Source: Hydractinia symbiolongicarpus (lineage: Eukaryota; Cnidaria; Hydrozoa; Anthoathecata; Hydractiniidae). From it: a DNA stretch of 60,000 nt. Every line of letters begins with the position of its first letter. The stretch's first letter is position 1. Location of the stretch: positions 11,038,001-11,098,000 of the forward strand of contig NC_079884.1 of NCBI RefSeq assembly GCF_029227915.1. Direction: 5' to 3'. Both the position numbers and the translations under genes were made by a program. This document shows positions 12,001-23,294 of this stretch, in pieces. Below the pieces are notes generated by a model. That model did not search any database. It was not told the origin of the DNA and saw nothing but the letters and a program-made list of their open reading frames with translations.

Positions 12001-15000
12001 TTTATGAACGCACTTTTTTGTCATAAACGTTAGTACAGTGTACATACTCTAGTACATGCTTGCTGGTACAAAGATTTTGATATTTTTGTTCATAAATTAA
12101 AGTTTTTTTATTCTGACTTATGAGAATGCAAAATCCTTGGGCCTTCAAGAGTTTCTTAATGTTTTTAAAACTTTCTTCTTCTGTATTTAGAAAATATGAT
12201 TTTGGTGCAATCCCGATTTATCTTACTTGATAGTCCAATGTTGTTCTTCATTGCATTTTCAATCTGCTCCTACATCAAGTTTGTGAAACAATATTACAGG
12301 TTTGTTTTTAGTTATCCTAATGGACAATCTCCTCCTCCTTATCTTATTTACATAAATGTCTGGTTGCATTGTTGCTCCTTTAAAGGTTAGCTGTGGTGAA
12401 AAATGATGTTGAACTTTTATAGCCTTTTCTATAGGGCTGATAGTCTTGTTTATTAAAATTTTTAAACACTCTCATAAAATGATAAAGATGATAAAACGAT
12501 TCTTTAAAAGTCGTTTAGAAATCACCAAGGTGTATTTCTGTTGTATGACATTTCATTGTTGTTTAGGCCATTTACTTTATATTGGTGGATATATTTGATC
12601 TGTTTGGGAGTATCAATCACTGCAACAGTCAGGTAAGTTTGTTCAGACAACACATCGTCTTAAGTTAATGTTTTACGAGATCCAAGAAAATACGTTTCGC
12701 GAAGATTATTTTTACGAATTAGTCATGTCAAGATATTTGGCGAATATTTTTCTTCGCGAATTAACCATTTTAAGGTTTTTTGTGAAAATCTATTTTCACA
12801 AGCCTAATATTTTTTCGCAACTTTATTTTATTTTAGACCTATTTATTAAAACAAAGTAACCTTTAATTAAACTTGCTCATGTTACAGCCTGGCAATTTTT
12901 TTTTCTTAACCACAAAAGAGAAAAAGTAGAGAATAAACCTGAAAAGTTCTCTGTTTTTCAAAAAAAAATTAATTTTCAGTTAGTTTTAGAGAAAAAGTCA
13001 TTTCCTAGCAAGTTTGCAAAGATCAATTTTCGTGAATTGAATTTTCTATCACTAATTTGCATTATTTGAGACTTATTTGTAAATGTCTTAAATCTCTTTT
13101 ATATTACTCACACAGATTCTCACTTTTCTTTTGTAGTATCAAATACAATGGATTTCTGACTGTCATTCTTATTGGTGGTATAGCAGCTTTTGAATTGTGG
13201 ATGTTGATCGGTGATATCACAGTACCAGCGGTAAGATCGTTCCCTAGTTTTTTTCTCTTTTAATTTTTGCACTACTCACTTTAAACCTATAATAAAGATG
13301 AAAAAGAATAACGGGCAGGTGGCATTTCACGCCCTTGTTTTTAGGGCGACAAAATGGTATTTTCTGTTATTTTTTCCCACTATAATGGGCCATAACGAGT
13401 TGCATCCTCATTACGCCCAGTTATTTTTATATTTTTGTCCATTTTTCGGTTTTGTGATGTTCTGACAGCTTTAAGTTCGATATTTTCAAGTTTATGCTTC
13501 ATGTATTATTGTCTTTCCTTTCAATTTTAAAGCAAAATCTTTTCGGCGCCCTGATAAGGCGGAAAGACTGAAACAATAAAAAGGCTGTGATTGCTCACTC
13601 AAAAGAATAATAGTAAGACTTTTTGCTGACGTCAACAATTAATCATGTGACTAAACGTGAATATGAGGCTGCAATTTTCTTTTTTTTTTATTGGGTATTA
13701 TTTGTACCAATCAAAATCACATCAAGCTACACATCAAAATGAAAGTTTGTAGTTCAACTTGTATTTGGTGCCTTAGGTAACAACGAAGTTTTCTTTAGAG
13801 ATCTGTCTACAAGCATATCATTGCAAGAGGGATGTGTTTGATCGTGTTACCAATGTTATTGTACCTACTACAGTTTTATGTAATGTTTGCTGTGCTATAC
13901 AAATCTGGTCCTCATGATAACATGATGTCAAGTGCATTTCAAAGGACTCTGCATGTAAGATAATCGAATTTATGAATATCGGTGAAATATGAAATCTCTC
14001 CTGTTCTTCGATTTCTATTATTTAAATTGTAAATATTCGATTTGAAGTTTCCTGTTCAAAAAGAGTCTTCTGGACAAAAAGATTTCTCTGAATCTCATAA
14101 ACCACTCACAAACCAAAATGACCTTCGTCAGCGTAGCCCGACCGCTGCATGTTTTCTATGTTGGCGTGTCGAAGCCGCGAAGATCTTGGATTGGTCATTA
14201 GCAAAACTTGGGCCTTGTGATTGGTCTTATTGATGGTCAAGACCAAACTGGTGACCCCCCCTTACAAATATGTTTTCCCTTCCAATAAGCTTTCAGGATA
14301 GATAGAATTTCTAATTGACAAAAGTATTAACTTAAGCTTTTAAGGAGTCCCCCATAGTATCTAATCCTTTTTTTGTGATTTTTTTTAATATGGTTAACAT
14401 TTTCCCAAGTTATTGGTCTGTAATGTTGCATTAATAAATTTTAAAATGAGAGTCATAAAAGTTGCTGTTTTGTTAACCCCCTCTCCCATTCTAGTATGTC
14501 CCCCCACCCATTTGATTGAGCCCCCCTGTCCTTATTAATTGAGTATTTACGGTGCCAATGTAAACTGATTTAAGAGAGTTTTGATACCTATTTTAATTTT
14601 GTAGGGTGGACTTGAAGCTATAACAAAACACCAAGCAGAAGGTTTGTTTGAAACAGATTTAAAGGTTATGGTACTATCAATTAAACGCCCCGGTTGCTTT
14701 TGTTCCAATCTTCAGTTAAATGGCCACTTTGGATCGAACCTGACTGGAAAGTCAAACTTTTTTAAAGTACTATTAAAAATGTCTGCCTTTGAAAGGAAAG
14801 AGTAAACCAACATGGCACACTGAGATGTATATGTGTGATTTAAACATTTGTTCCAGCAGTTGCAATTCGTTTTTGTTTTTTTACTTGAACTCTCTCTTTT
14901 CATATTTCAAACTTCACTGGTCAATTAATACTGGCCCCTTTTTTTGAATAAACAAAAGGCGTTTTGTAAAGGGAACCGAAAGAATAGGCAACATTCTTTT

Positions 15001-18000
15001 CTGTAAAACACATTCTAATAAGTTTGCTACCTGGACTGCAGATTTGTACGACCAGAATCTATTCGACCAGAATCTATTCAACCAGAATTATTTTTTTTTT
15101 TAGTTGTTTCGTACGGTTCACAAATAACCCTACGGAACACGCATTCAAAACAATGCTGGCTCCATTCACATGAAGATCTATATCCTGTCAAATATCCTGA
15201 TGGGCGTGGTAGCAGTGCGCAGCAACAAGTAACATGTTATTCATTCAAAGATATCAATAACTGGTGGATTGTAAAGAGTGCAGAAAGGTTAACAACTTTT
15301 TTTCGTAATTATTGTATTCTTTTAAATGTGTATTTATTGTTTTGTTTAAAGAGATTTATTTAAGTGAATTTTTATACCAAATTATGTTTCTGACAGATGA
15401 AATTTTTAATTACCTGTTATTTTTTTTAATTCGGGAAGTTGACAAACGTGGTCCTTAGGACAAGGAAGTCATATATATTTTACTAACGGACGCTTTCGCA
15501 CTATGTATTTTCGTTAAGCGAACACGCAAATCTAAAACTTCATGCAGAACGCGTTCTGCGAGAGTTATTCTTCCAGTCCTTGTTTGCGTTTCTTTAAACT
15601 TTAAGATTTTTTTCCGTATTTGATCATAAGAAAGTTTCTAAAACTTCTTTCAATACATCGAGTCAAAATCAATGAATGTTGTTATTGACTTTCAAAACTA
15701 CCTATCGATGTTTCCCGCCCTTAACCCATTTCGCAAAATTTTATTTCGCTACCCGTATTGAGGTAGTTCTGCATGAGCTAAGCAAATAAGACGAACAAAA
15801 TGGTTTCAAAGTAGGTCTTTATTCTGTAATTATTAGGACTGTTTCATAGTTATAAGAATAGAACGTGTGCGTGTTAAATTTACGTGTTCCTGTCTTTTTC
15901 TTCTTTAGCGATGATCTTAAAGTTAATTTCCCGCCAGTATTTGTTAAAAATGGCGACATCATACATCTAGTGCATGGAACAACTGGTCGTGGATTGAACA
16001 GGTAAATAAAACAACCAGATTTTGATTTGATAATCGTTGCGAGATAATAAGCCTTCTTTCAGGTCTCCTTGTGTTTACCTTTTTAATGTTTTGTTTCTCA
16101 GCCACGATGTAGCAGCTCCCTTGAATCCCCAGCTTATGGAAGTATCTGGATATGTAGATCATAATGTATCCATGGATGGGCAGTTTGGGTGGCGTTTAGA
16201 GATTGTCAACCCAGATCCGAGCGGTTTGTGGAAAGCAATCGAATCACAGATTCGATTGGTGCATGTAAACACGTCTGCCTCTTTAAGGGTATGTCAATCT
16301 CTGTTTAGTGTGCAAATAGTACATTACTTTGACTTGTTTGTTCTGTAAAGTATCGCCAAGTTTTTGTTGACCTTGCGGTTTATATTTCTAATCATTTGAA
16401 TCTTTTCAAACTAAAGAGACGATACAACATTTTTTGTTTTACAGGTGTCAGGAGAGGTTCTACCGGAATGGGGTTTTCACCAGTTTGAGGTATGATAAAA
16501 AGAGAGTTTCTTAGAGTAGTCCAAACGTTTAGATTCGGCCGGTTACTTCTCCAGCAATTTTATTTCAGGTGGGCACAGATAGAATGATTAATACGCAAGA
16601 ATCCATTTTCAACGTGGAGGAACACAACCAAAATCTAACAATACGTGAGAGTTTATTTATTTTGTAATAATATATATTGGTCTCTGGGGCTGATCCAAAT
16701 AATTATTTTAGGCCTCGGTAGCTGTGGTGGGGAACCCTGCTGACGTTTGTTTGAACAAAGCGTTGTTCTTAAAAAGTGTGCAGAAATACATGAATTAAAA
16801 TATGTATTATTGTTATCCTTCTGTGTATACATAAGTTTGTCTTAATAAAATATATGCTTTTTATAACTAAAACCTTAAAAATATCTTAACAGAAAGAAAT
16901 GAAGCATTTTTCAGTTTTTTTAAAACTGCGTCTATATTTCGGGTGCCCGGATTAGATGTCCTTAAAATCGGTATACCGGGTATAATAATTGAATTGGGTC
17001 AGTCCTCTTGTAGTTTACATTTCTTTAATGGAGTTCTTTGTATGTGAGATTTTTATGTCAATTTAAAAGAAACTACAAAGCTGAATTTATAGTTTAACCT
17101 AGGAGGTTGAGAAGAGAAGCATGTGCATCTTTTTTTATGCAACATAAATCTTTTTATTTTTGTATTGTTTTCCATTTTAAAAGAATTAGAAGCTCTTTCA
17201 GTCGCTAAATTTACTTTTTCCCAACATGCAGCGCGGGTTGTCTATGTGGGACACTCTTAATATAACTGGTCAACGCACCATGATTAGTATCTTTTATTGG
17301 TCGAAGCACAACGGCCTCCCTCTGCCAACTTTGCAAAGCCTTGCTATACTACCTACATAGCAGTACAAAGATAAATCATCTCCACTTAAAACATCATTTC
17401 GAAGACGAGTTAAATTAAAAAAAAAATCCAAAATCTGTCTCCTTCTTTTTCTCCATCCTTCTAGTTTATAAGAAATAACAACACACAACATTTAGTTTCG
17501 CTAGGCTAAAGTGTTTTGTATTTGACTTTTTGTAGCCGAAAATATCACAGAGGAAGAAGCGAAAGAGATATTGTCGAACGGCAGTGATATTACTGCAATC
17601 AACGATTTGTCATTTTGGGGAAAGTTCTGGGAACTACAGGTTAGCACATTTCAATGTTTTATTGCCAAAAAATCAATATTAAAGAGAAAATAATGGAGTA
17701 AATGCGTTTAAACTTTGTGTTTAGTATGTTAAACATGAACTTTTTCGCAATTCTTGTTTCATCAAAGTGACAATTATTTTGTGCTTTTGGTGGGTAGGTT
17801 CGAATGTTAAAAGCTAACAGTGAGTTGGTACAAGAACATAATTTTGCATCTCGTCCAACTGAATGGCCTATAATGAGACGTGGTGTTGCTTACTGGATTG
17901 ATCAAAACGATAATGTAAGTACTTCTCCTGTTGTTAGTTAGTTTCAGCACTGAATTTTTCTCATGCAGTGATCTATTTACTTTTACTGATGGGCGTCCCC

Positions 18001-20051
18001 CGTAATCTTTGTAATTTTTGAACATTGAGCAAAAAAATTGTGATAAAACCGGTTGTTTGTATTTCACTACTGTGGGATCTTCGCTTTTTGAGAAGATCCT
18101 GAGCCTTTAACCCATTTTGGGACCGGAAGAAGACCAATAAGCTACATCAGTTTCGGACAGTCACACATGTTACCTCTGATAATATTTTTCTTATGATTTA
18201 ACGATTTTATCCATCGATGTTTTGAAGCTAACTGAAAAGTTGATTTTCTATGAAATAGCTTGAAAAGTTGTCTACGAAAAGTCACAATTGGTTTGAGAAA
18301 AAAGTCTAGCTAATTTTGCGGAGTTAGGTATTATCAATTAGATGCTCAGAAACTTTATATTCATGTAAATATGTTTAAAATATCAAACTGGATAGGTGAT
18401 AACATATTTACATCACCACATTTTTCTCTAATCCAGGATGTCATGTATTAATTAGCATAATTATCATAACTCATAAAAAAAGCTAAAAATTTTAAGAACT
18501 GATTGAGATTTTTCAAAAAACTAAAAAAGATTTATAGACAATTTTTTATTTTTTTTTGCGGGATGTAATCTTTAAGATCAACCACAGCAATTGAATTGGT
18601 TATTTTTTCTCTTTAGAAGCAAATATTTTGCATTGGTAACCCTCTAATATGGTGGGTGGGCTCCATGGCAGTGTTCTTTTACATGTTACTATTTTTAATG
18701 TACCTTCTGCGAAGAAGAAGAAAAATTCACGATATTACTTACGGTATGGAATTTTTTGTTTATTTTTCGCTCACACCTGCATGTAAAAATACAGGCCATA
18801 CGTTTCTTTTGTTTGCTTTTAATAAAATGTGGTAAAAACTGGGTAAAGTAATCTTGCGCAAAATTTGGCGCACGCGAAATTTTGTGTTCCGCATAAAATA
18901 CTAAGCGCGAATATAAGTATGAATAGGGGATTGCATAATACGGAACTCTTTATTGCCTAATTCTTTCAATAGAGGAATGGAATTTATATGTTATAATCGG
19001 TTATCTGTTGGTTGGTGGTTATGTTATCAATTACATTCCATTTTTCCCGGTTGAACGAACACTTTTTGTGCATCATTATTTATCATCGCTGTTATTCAAG
19101 ATCATACTTATCCCCGTGTTAGCTGATCATTTCCATAAAATTTTATTCGGGTAAGTGTGGCATCTGATTAACAATTAGGCGTCGTAATTCGCCTAATGGT
19201 TTACTAGGCAGTTAAGCGTTTAACTACTGAGTGGTCACACCCGAAATATTGGTTCTTTTAAAATCTTTTTTCTGTGATATACGTTGCTTTTCTTTTAACG
19301 TACTTATTTTTTGTGATCACGTTTTGAAAAAATTTCACCATTATGTCAGAAAAGGCTTTCCTAAAGTTTTCTCAAAATCTTCGAAATTGTGAAACAGTCT
19401 TTATACGATTTTTAATATTTTCTCTGAGAATTTTAAAGGCTTCTTAAATTGCAGAAATTTTAAAACTATGCACCTTAATTAAGAGCATCAATTAAGATTG
19501 TTTATTTTGTCTTAGGATTTATATTTTGCAGTTTCAACGGTCTGTTATCTTACTTCATCATTCCAGTACTAAGAAAGTAAACGATAAATTTATTCGAGAT
19601 AAAGAAAGCTAAAAAAGGCTAAAAAATTTTGTAGCCTTCTCTTTGTTAATATGAAATTCAGAGGATAAATTTTGTCAATTTGATTAAAAGTGGAGATTTT
19701 TATCATGCTAAAAATTTTCTGCTTATTCGACGCAAGCAAAAATCGAGATTCATATATACATACGATTTACATTTACATCAATTACAACCATTAAGCTATT
19801 TTTTAAAGTAAATTCAATTTCTTTTCACTTTTTTACTTCATTCTAGGATATATTACATATTTACTTTTAGAGATTTTCCATATTTACAAATTGCTATGAA
19901 ATGTTGCTGCGTGTTATACTGCGCTGCTGTTATATGGACATTTAAATATTTCTCTCCCCTGTCTTATGGAACAACTGCTTTGACTGGTCAAGAACTGCAG
20001 CAAAGAAAATGGTTTTCCACGTGGGATTTCTTGATCCATCCTGGTAGTTAG
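2983..20051 (+). CDS. POMT1: Protein O-mannosyltransferase 1, 18 exons, 5' end missing
   Basis: An ER membrane enzyme that, with POMT2, moves mannose from dolichyl-phosphate-mannose to Ser/Thr of proteins such as dystroglycan. Exons: 2983-3033, 5638-5726, 5837-5900, 12191-12299, 12567-12632, 13137-13230, 13799-13954, 14605-14641, 15104-15287, 15909-16001, 16102-16288, 16445-16489, 16569-16644, 17536-17639, 17798-17914, 18617-18743, 18973-19150, 19847-20051. All 17 introns are GT-AG and every phase joins, giving 659 codons to a TAG stop; vertebrate POMT1 is about 725-750 residues. The order is luminal loop, PMT membrane segments, MIR repeats, C-terminal membrane segments. Diagnostic stretches are [29 protein letters not shown] and [10 protein letters not shown], which fit POMT1 better than POMT2. 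Missing are about 80 N-terminal residues, including the acidic catalytic DE pair. It hosts a LINE and two antisense GPCR genes in introns. Confidence 0.93.
3430..5616 (+). mobile_element. 5'-truncated, decayed non-LTR retrotransposon (LINE)
   Basis: Sense to POMT1, inside its intron. The readable part begins in the linker before the reverse transcriptase (a TWWWNNEG-type stretch near 3590, followed by K/R-rich helices) and runs to the 3' end. No endonuclease domain is present, so the copy is 5' truncated, as LINE insertions usually are. It ends in a short GAT-type repeat (atgatgatgatc), a common LINE tail. The clade is not settled; the [10 protein letters not shown]-terminal motif is widespread in invertebrate non-LTR elements. 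Confidence 0.85.
3836..5595 (+). pseudogene. LINE reverse transcriptase ORF, broken
   Basis: Reverse transcriptase for target-primed retrotransposition, now split over four reading segments by frameshifts and stops (3836-4384, 4416-4895, 4899-5138, 5152-5595). Visible landmarks are the finger region ([26 protein letters not shown]), the [11 protein letters not shown] block, and the catalytic YADD at 4632-4643 with intact aspartates. A Cys/His cluster ([19 protein letters not shown], near 4801-4885) follows the RT and looks like a PHD-type zinc finger. The C-terminal PRGRPRKTW motif follows. The stops make it non-autonomous. Confidence 0.85.
5638..5726 (+). CDS. POMT1: POMT1 exon
   Basis: Reads [21 protein letters not shown] after a split valine codon. 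It matches the PMT segment in which a luminal loop enters TM2 (the RLxPAxxG block). The acceptor is tttttag and the donor gtttgc. The acceptor lies just past the LINE 3' end. Confidence 0.85.
5837..5900 (+). CDS. POMT1: POMT1 exon
   Basis: Reads [19 protein letters not shown], a membrane segment. It ends with one base of a glutamate codon completed by the AA at 12191, giving the family's (E/D)N before the VQSR block. That phase fit across 6.3 kb supports the intron. Confidence 0.85.
6538..7503 (-). CDS. Divergent intronless GPCR lacking DRY (family member 1)
   Basis: A 321-residue predicted seven-helix receptor; its ligand and coupling are unknown. It starts with ATG at 7503 (second ATG at 7488). 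N-terminal NFT and NLT sequons are present. TM7 holds the class A signature NPLIY (about 293-297) followed by FYTQSDL. Other class A marks are missing: TM2 has VSGAIL where D2.50 is expected (Gly at 87), the TM3 end reads [10 protein letters not shown] where DRY should be (AIR), TM6 has no CWxP, and no TM3 cysteine is seen. It is closely related to the genes at 8736, 29470 and, more distantly, 23295. It is nested antisense in a POMT1 intron. The frame is intact. Confidence 0.85.
   Translation of the reverse strand: MINYNMESKNFTTSSNTENLTFAKTLIMITPFYDVYSDSAKYIVIIVSLIVCITSHILYTTVFYLILTRKKLQTRANFVTSMLFVSGAILGFVAIPMIIAELLSTQLQRTESYHAARSYLLILYAAANTGSVVMISLITAIRLRIQRPVKKRYIAYGMTIVAALSLSFPCVLACTALYLGSKPLGLLTAGATALAFIILCASYKFVRHEVKKSKKRLHFTDSQIHSINYDKKVKKTIDRILISFMFTNICLFARGLVLTYQSFNEEFGIKYERELMHFDTVTYLVMILGIVINPLIYFYTQSDLIKEVRTLWVYQFVFSTH
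7504..8735. other. Spacer between nested GPCR genes
   Basis: AT-rich intronic sequence (for POMT1) that is also the 5' flank of one GPCR and the 3' flank of the next. No exon, repeat or RNA gene was recognised. Confidence 0.5.
8736..9713 (-). CDS. Divergent intronless GPCR lacking DRY (family member 2)
   Basis: 325 residues with ATG at 9713; N-terminal NNT and NQS sequons. It shares a near-identical TM1-TM2 core with the 6538 gene ([18 protein letters not shown]) and is otherwise closest to the 29470 gene. TM2 has Gly (about 82) at the aspartate position, the TM3 end reads [10 protein letters not shown] (ATH in place of DRY), and TM7 keeps NPLIY (288-292) followed by [11 protein letters not shown]. 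The intracellular loop 3 equivalent is basic ([12 protein letters not shown]). The frame is intact, antisense within a POMT1 intron. The ligand is unknown. It could be a non-canonical or G-protein-independent receptor; that is inference. Confidence 0.85.
   Translation of the reverse strand: MENNTLLNQSIVEKPTFTKILSLMTANYDIISETTKYLIIITSFIVCIISYLLYAIVCYLILTRKKLQTRANFVTSMLFVSGAILGVIIIPMIIAGLLCTKIRKSESYRAAESYLLITYVIANIKSISIISLVTATHIRTQRHVKKKYIIYSMLYSCASALLFPGVLAYIGLHYGLKALGLTLACGIALSFATLYASYGFVRHEVKKLRKRLSFTDNQTHNSTYKKKVKKTIDRILFAFIVTNISFFVRGVVLIYKSFNKEVGIKYKMELSYFNIAAYLIMTLSIVINPLIYFYTQSDLRKEVRKLWIYKRTFFKESTDNTSSRI
11241..11510 (+). repeat. tRNA-derived SINE-like repeat
   Basis: The head resembles a tRNA-type RNA polymerase III promoter: a box A-like stretch near 11245-11265 (gcatggccttgtggttatgg) and a box B-like tgtggtttggtccac about 35 bp later. 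It ends in an ATA/AAT-rich tail (ataataataataac). It is not folded as a functional tRNA. The call rests on this layout only; other copies are needed to confirm it. Confidence 0.4.
12191..13230 (+). CDS. POMT1: POMT1 exons 4-6, central membrane block
   Basis: Exons 12191-12299, 12567-12632 and 13137-13230. They encode the conserved [15 protein letters not shown] helix, a WW-containing helix ([14 protein letters not shown]) and the [10 protein letters not shown] helix ending LIGDITVPA. This is the family order (QSR block, WWF block, GIKYMG-type block, HLLGD-type end). Confidence 0.9.
13799..17914 (+). CDS. POMT1: POMT1 exons 7-15, MIR region
   Basis: Exons 13799-13954, 14605-14641, 15104-15287, 15909-16001, 16102-16288, 16445-16489, 16569-16644, 17536-17639 and 17798-17914. 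They encode a membrane exit ([13 protein letters not shown]), then luminal MIR repeats recognisable from [42 protein letters not shown] and [12 protein letters not shown], then the luminal EEH and EWP stretches before the C-terminal membrane block. Confidence 0.9.
18617..20051 (+). CDS. POMT1: POMT1 exons 16-18, C-terminal membrane block and stop
   Basis: Exons 18617-18743, 18973-19150 and 19847-20051. They encode a helix after LLGNP-type [13 protein letters not shown], an arginine-rich cytosolic loop ([10 protein letters not shown]), the conserved [18 protein letters not shown] and the C-terminal [10 protein letters not shown] ... [10 protein letters not shown], followed by TAG at 20049-20051. 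All match the PMT four-TM C-terminal domain. Confidence 0.92.
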
Positions 20052-23000
20052 ATATGAAAGTTAACGTCAAAATATAAATTTATAATTTTACTACATTTTA
20101 GGTAGATATAACTTATTTAGAGAAGTGACTATCGCGATGCGTATTATCACGTTCTAAACCATTGCAGTGTGTTTGTTTGTTTGTTTGTTTGTTTGTTTGT
20201 TTGTTTTTATTAATTGTGTGTGTGTTTATTTGTTTGTTTTGTTTTTCTATTGTCATCACGATTTCGTTCATGAATTCATTATCATTTTATCACTTTCTTA
20301 TTTATTGCCCTCGCCGTGTTTCTGTTTTTTCTTCTTTTTTTTGGTTTTCGTTTCTGTGTTTGTTTGTTTGTTTGTTTGTTTTTGCCGCGATTTCGTCTGT
20401 GAATCATTAGTGATGTTTTCTCACAATATTGGTACCTTATGTAATTATTTTTCGAGGGAACTAGTTTTCGCGAAACTGCCAAGTCCTGACATGCAACGAA
20501 AATTAAACTTTTTGAAAATGAATACTATACTGAGCTTTTATCGGGAAGGCGTCAACTAATGATAGCTGAGGTTGAAGTTCACAATTATTATCTACTGAGC
20601 CCGTTGTAAATTCCACAGCGCTGTCATACAGTTTTTCCGAAGAGTAATTTCAAATATCCTTGCCAGCCTGTTAGCATAAAGTAATTAAATTATCTTGGAC
20701 GGGGGTTATTACTATGATTGCATGGCGTTTTTTAATTTGATTTTTCAATTGGGACAGACAGTTATTGTTAAAAAAACGAGAAAGAAGAATTTGTGTGCAT
20801 TGTTTTTTAAGAAAGAAAAAAATCTAAATTTCGCGAGAATTAATTCCTCGAATTTCGCGCATAGCGAGTTTCCGAAAATTAATTCCCATAAGGTGTACGT
20901 TACGTGTTTGTAAATAATTGTGGTGGAATATTTATTTTTGGTCAAGTTGTCATTTTTAAAAAATATGAGATAAAGAACTGACTTTCGTTGTCAGTCAGAG
21001 AATATCAAAAAGAAATATTCTACAGAAATAGATAAATATTAATTCAATATAACTTTTCGCTTTAAACTGTGACTAAGCATTCATTGCTTGAATTTTCTCC
21101 TAACTAATTATATTGTACGGATTAAACAAGGTTGTTTCCATACTCTGACAGCTACACTATTTTAATTTTTTGCCATTTTGAGGGAATATAATGTCACGGG
21201 AATGTCGGGGAAAGCTAGCAACTGAGATACAGGCCTGCTCTGGTTTTCAGCTGTGCCAACTGACTTTATTCTGTGTAATTGAGCCTTCCTTACTAGAAGT
21301 GTTCTTCTGTCACGAAAGTCCTGCGACCTCTCCAATACATTTAACCTCACGTTAGGAGTCATTGCATTAAGTCGATTTATAATCTCCCGGGGTATTCAGA
21401 TGCCTTCTCCTCAGACAATTGTTGTTTTAGATTAACCCAGCTCACTCTATCTTGCTTTCCCGCCTTTCCTATCTGCCCCCTTACCCGGAAATCTATGATC
21501 AGTAAACTCGCAGACAGGCTTAGCTCACGCACGAGATTCTGCAGGCAAGGTCAATAAAATATTTTTAAAACCATACTGAGAGTAAAACTAGGAAATATCT
21601 GGATAACACTTGATAATTTTTAATAATATGATTTTACTAATCAATGACTTTAAAAAAGACCGATTTATTTTATTAAAAATTTTTGCTAGCCGGCTATAAA
21701 ATTATTCAACTGCTATATTATACTGTTTGATTTACCCAACCTCGTCCCCATGCCATCTTGCATATTTTCTGGCATCAGGACGGCGATCTTGCGTTCCGAT
21801 ATAAAAATGGCACAACAGGCGCTGGAAACGAAGTTGTGATTTACCAAGATTTAATAGCACTTCGTGGAAATATTAAAATCTCCCCCTTATGTATATCTGG
21901 AAAAAAGAGAAAGCCGCGGGTATTTTACTCTTGGAGTGTTTACTCTTCAATTTATCCATCTATTCGTAATTTCTTGTTTCTCCAAATGTTATAGTATATA
22001 ATTTTTTGTGGGATATCATTAGCAGTTTTAAAATTCGTGGAAAATACTATAACATATCTTATGGATTACGGCCAGGTACGGACATAAATAAGAAAAAAAC
22101 AGACTTTAACTGCCAAGTAAAAGTGCCATCCTGAAATCAATCATGTTTTTTTTATGTTCAAGTAATTGATCTATGGCCGTTTAGCATCACGACAAAAGGT
22201 GTGATACAACCTGCAAAAGACGGACACTTTGGGGCCTTAAAAACTGGCTGTCTCGGACAAGTTTTTTCCTTTTAGTTTTCACCACAACTTGTGGAATGCA
22301 AGAAACTATTTCAAACTATACAGGTTCTGTGATTTCTAACTTATACAAACCGTAATGTAAATACTCTACTGACATTCGTTTTGCTGCAGAAAAGTGAGGG
22401 ACTTTTGAAATCGTGAACCTTAAACACGATGATATGGTCGTCTTACACAGGTATTATCATGTTTGGAGGATTACAAATTGCATCAAAGCTGGTCGTGTTA
22501 GTATGTGGTAGCAAGTGACCATAAAACAAATCGGGGAGTCCTAAATGTAGTGGTATAGGACAGCTAGCCGTTTTATGCTGGTGGTGGTTATACCAGATTC
22601 TACGCGCCTGTCTATATAAATGGTAAGAGCATTTTTTGCCGTTTTTCATAATAAACATCCTTATGCACAACTGTGTAAAAAGAGAAAAGATGTCTCTTCA
22701 ATACGCGATTTCGGAGTACCACCATGGGGTACCATCTTTATTTTTTATGACGGTGGTCAAATTGGACTTTGACCTCTCCGTCCATGATGGATACGCGTAT
22801 TTTGGTGTAATTGGTTTTCTCATGAGTGCTTTCAACTCGTGGAACTCGGATTGATTATAGAAGGGTGATAATAGGAAATACTATGTAGTTTTTTTAGGAG
22901 TGTAGAAAATCCAATCACTAAAATTGTAAAATTGCAATACTGGAACAGTGGCGATAATTGTATTAACATATGCTTTACACTAAAAATATGACAGGACCTT

Positions 23001-23294
23001 CATGATTAAGCGCTCTTTAGCACTCAATCTCCGGCTAGTCCTCATTTGTCATATTTTTCTAAAAAGTTTACGGTTAGTCTAACAGCCCCTATCTGGGTGG
23101 TGCCTGACCCTTATTGTACGGAAGTATTTTTTGTAAGCGAGTCAGGGGTGGAGAGATGCGAGATTACTCATGGGAGATCAGTGGGCAAAAATATCTGTAA
23201 GAAGCTACCCAACAAGGAATAAATCAGGCAACGAGCTGTGAAATGGATGACAGTATATTATTATATGCGATGACTTACAATACAATTGTTATAT
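20052..23294. other. Intergenic region with (TTTG) repeats, no gene seen
   Basis: Downstream of POMT1. It holds two TTTG microsatellites (listed separately) and a stretch near 20830-20890 with TTTCGCGA-type words that recur near 12690-12760; these look like remnants of a dispersed repeat. Open segments here are short, lack conserved motifs and are not called. Confidence 0.5.
20169..20206. repeat. (TTTG)n microsatellite
   Basis: About nine TTTG units. A second run of about six lies at 20358-20384. Each run is followed by a related atttcgt ... tgaat flank, so the run and flank were probably duplicated together. Confidence 0.9.

Larger units (their letters stand above)
5901..12190 (+). other. 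POMT1: Large POMT1 intron hosting two antisense GPCR genes
   Basis: A 6.29 kb intron running from gtaagt to tttag. It contains GPCR genes at 6538-7503 and 8736-9713 on the opposite strand and a SINE-like repeat near 11241-11510. Nothing coding is seen in 7.5-8.7 kb or in the rest of 9.7-12.2 kb. Confidence 0.8.

Noticed and set aside
20162-20559. Cys/Leu/Phe/Val-rich open frames after POMT1
   Set aside because: They translate TTTG microsatellites; low complexity only.
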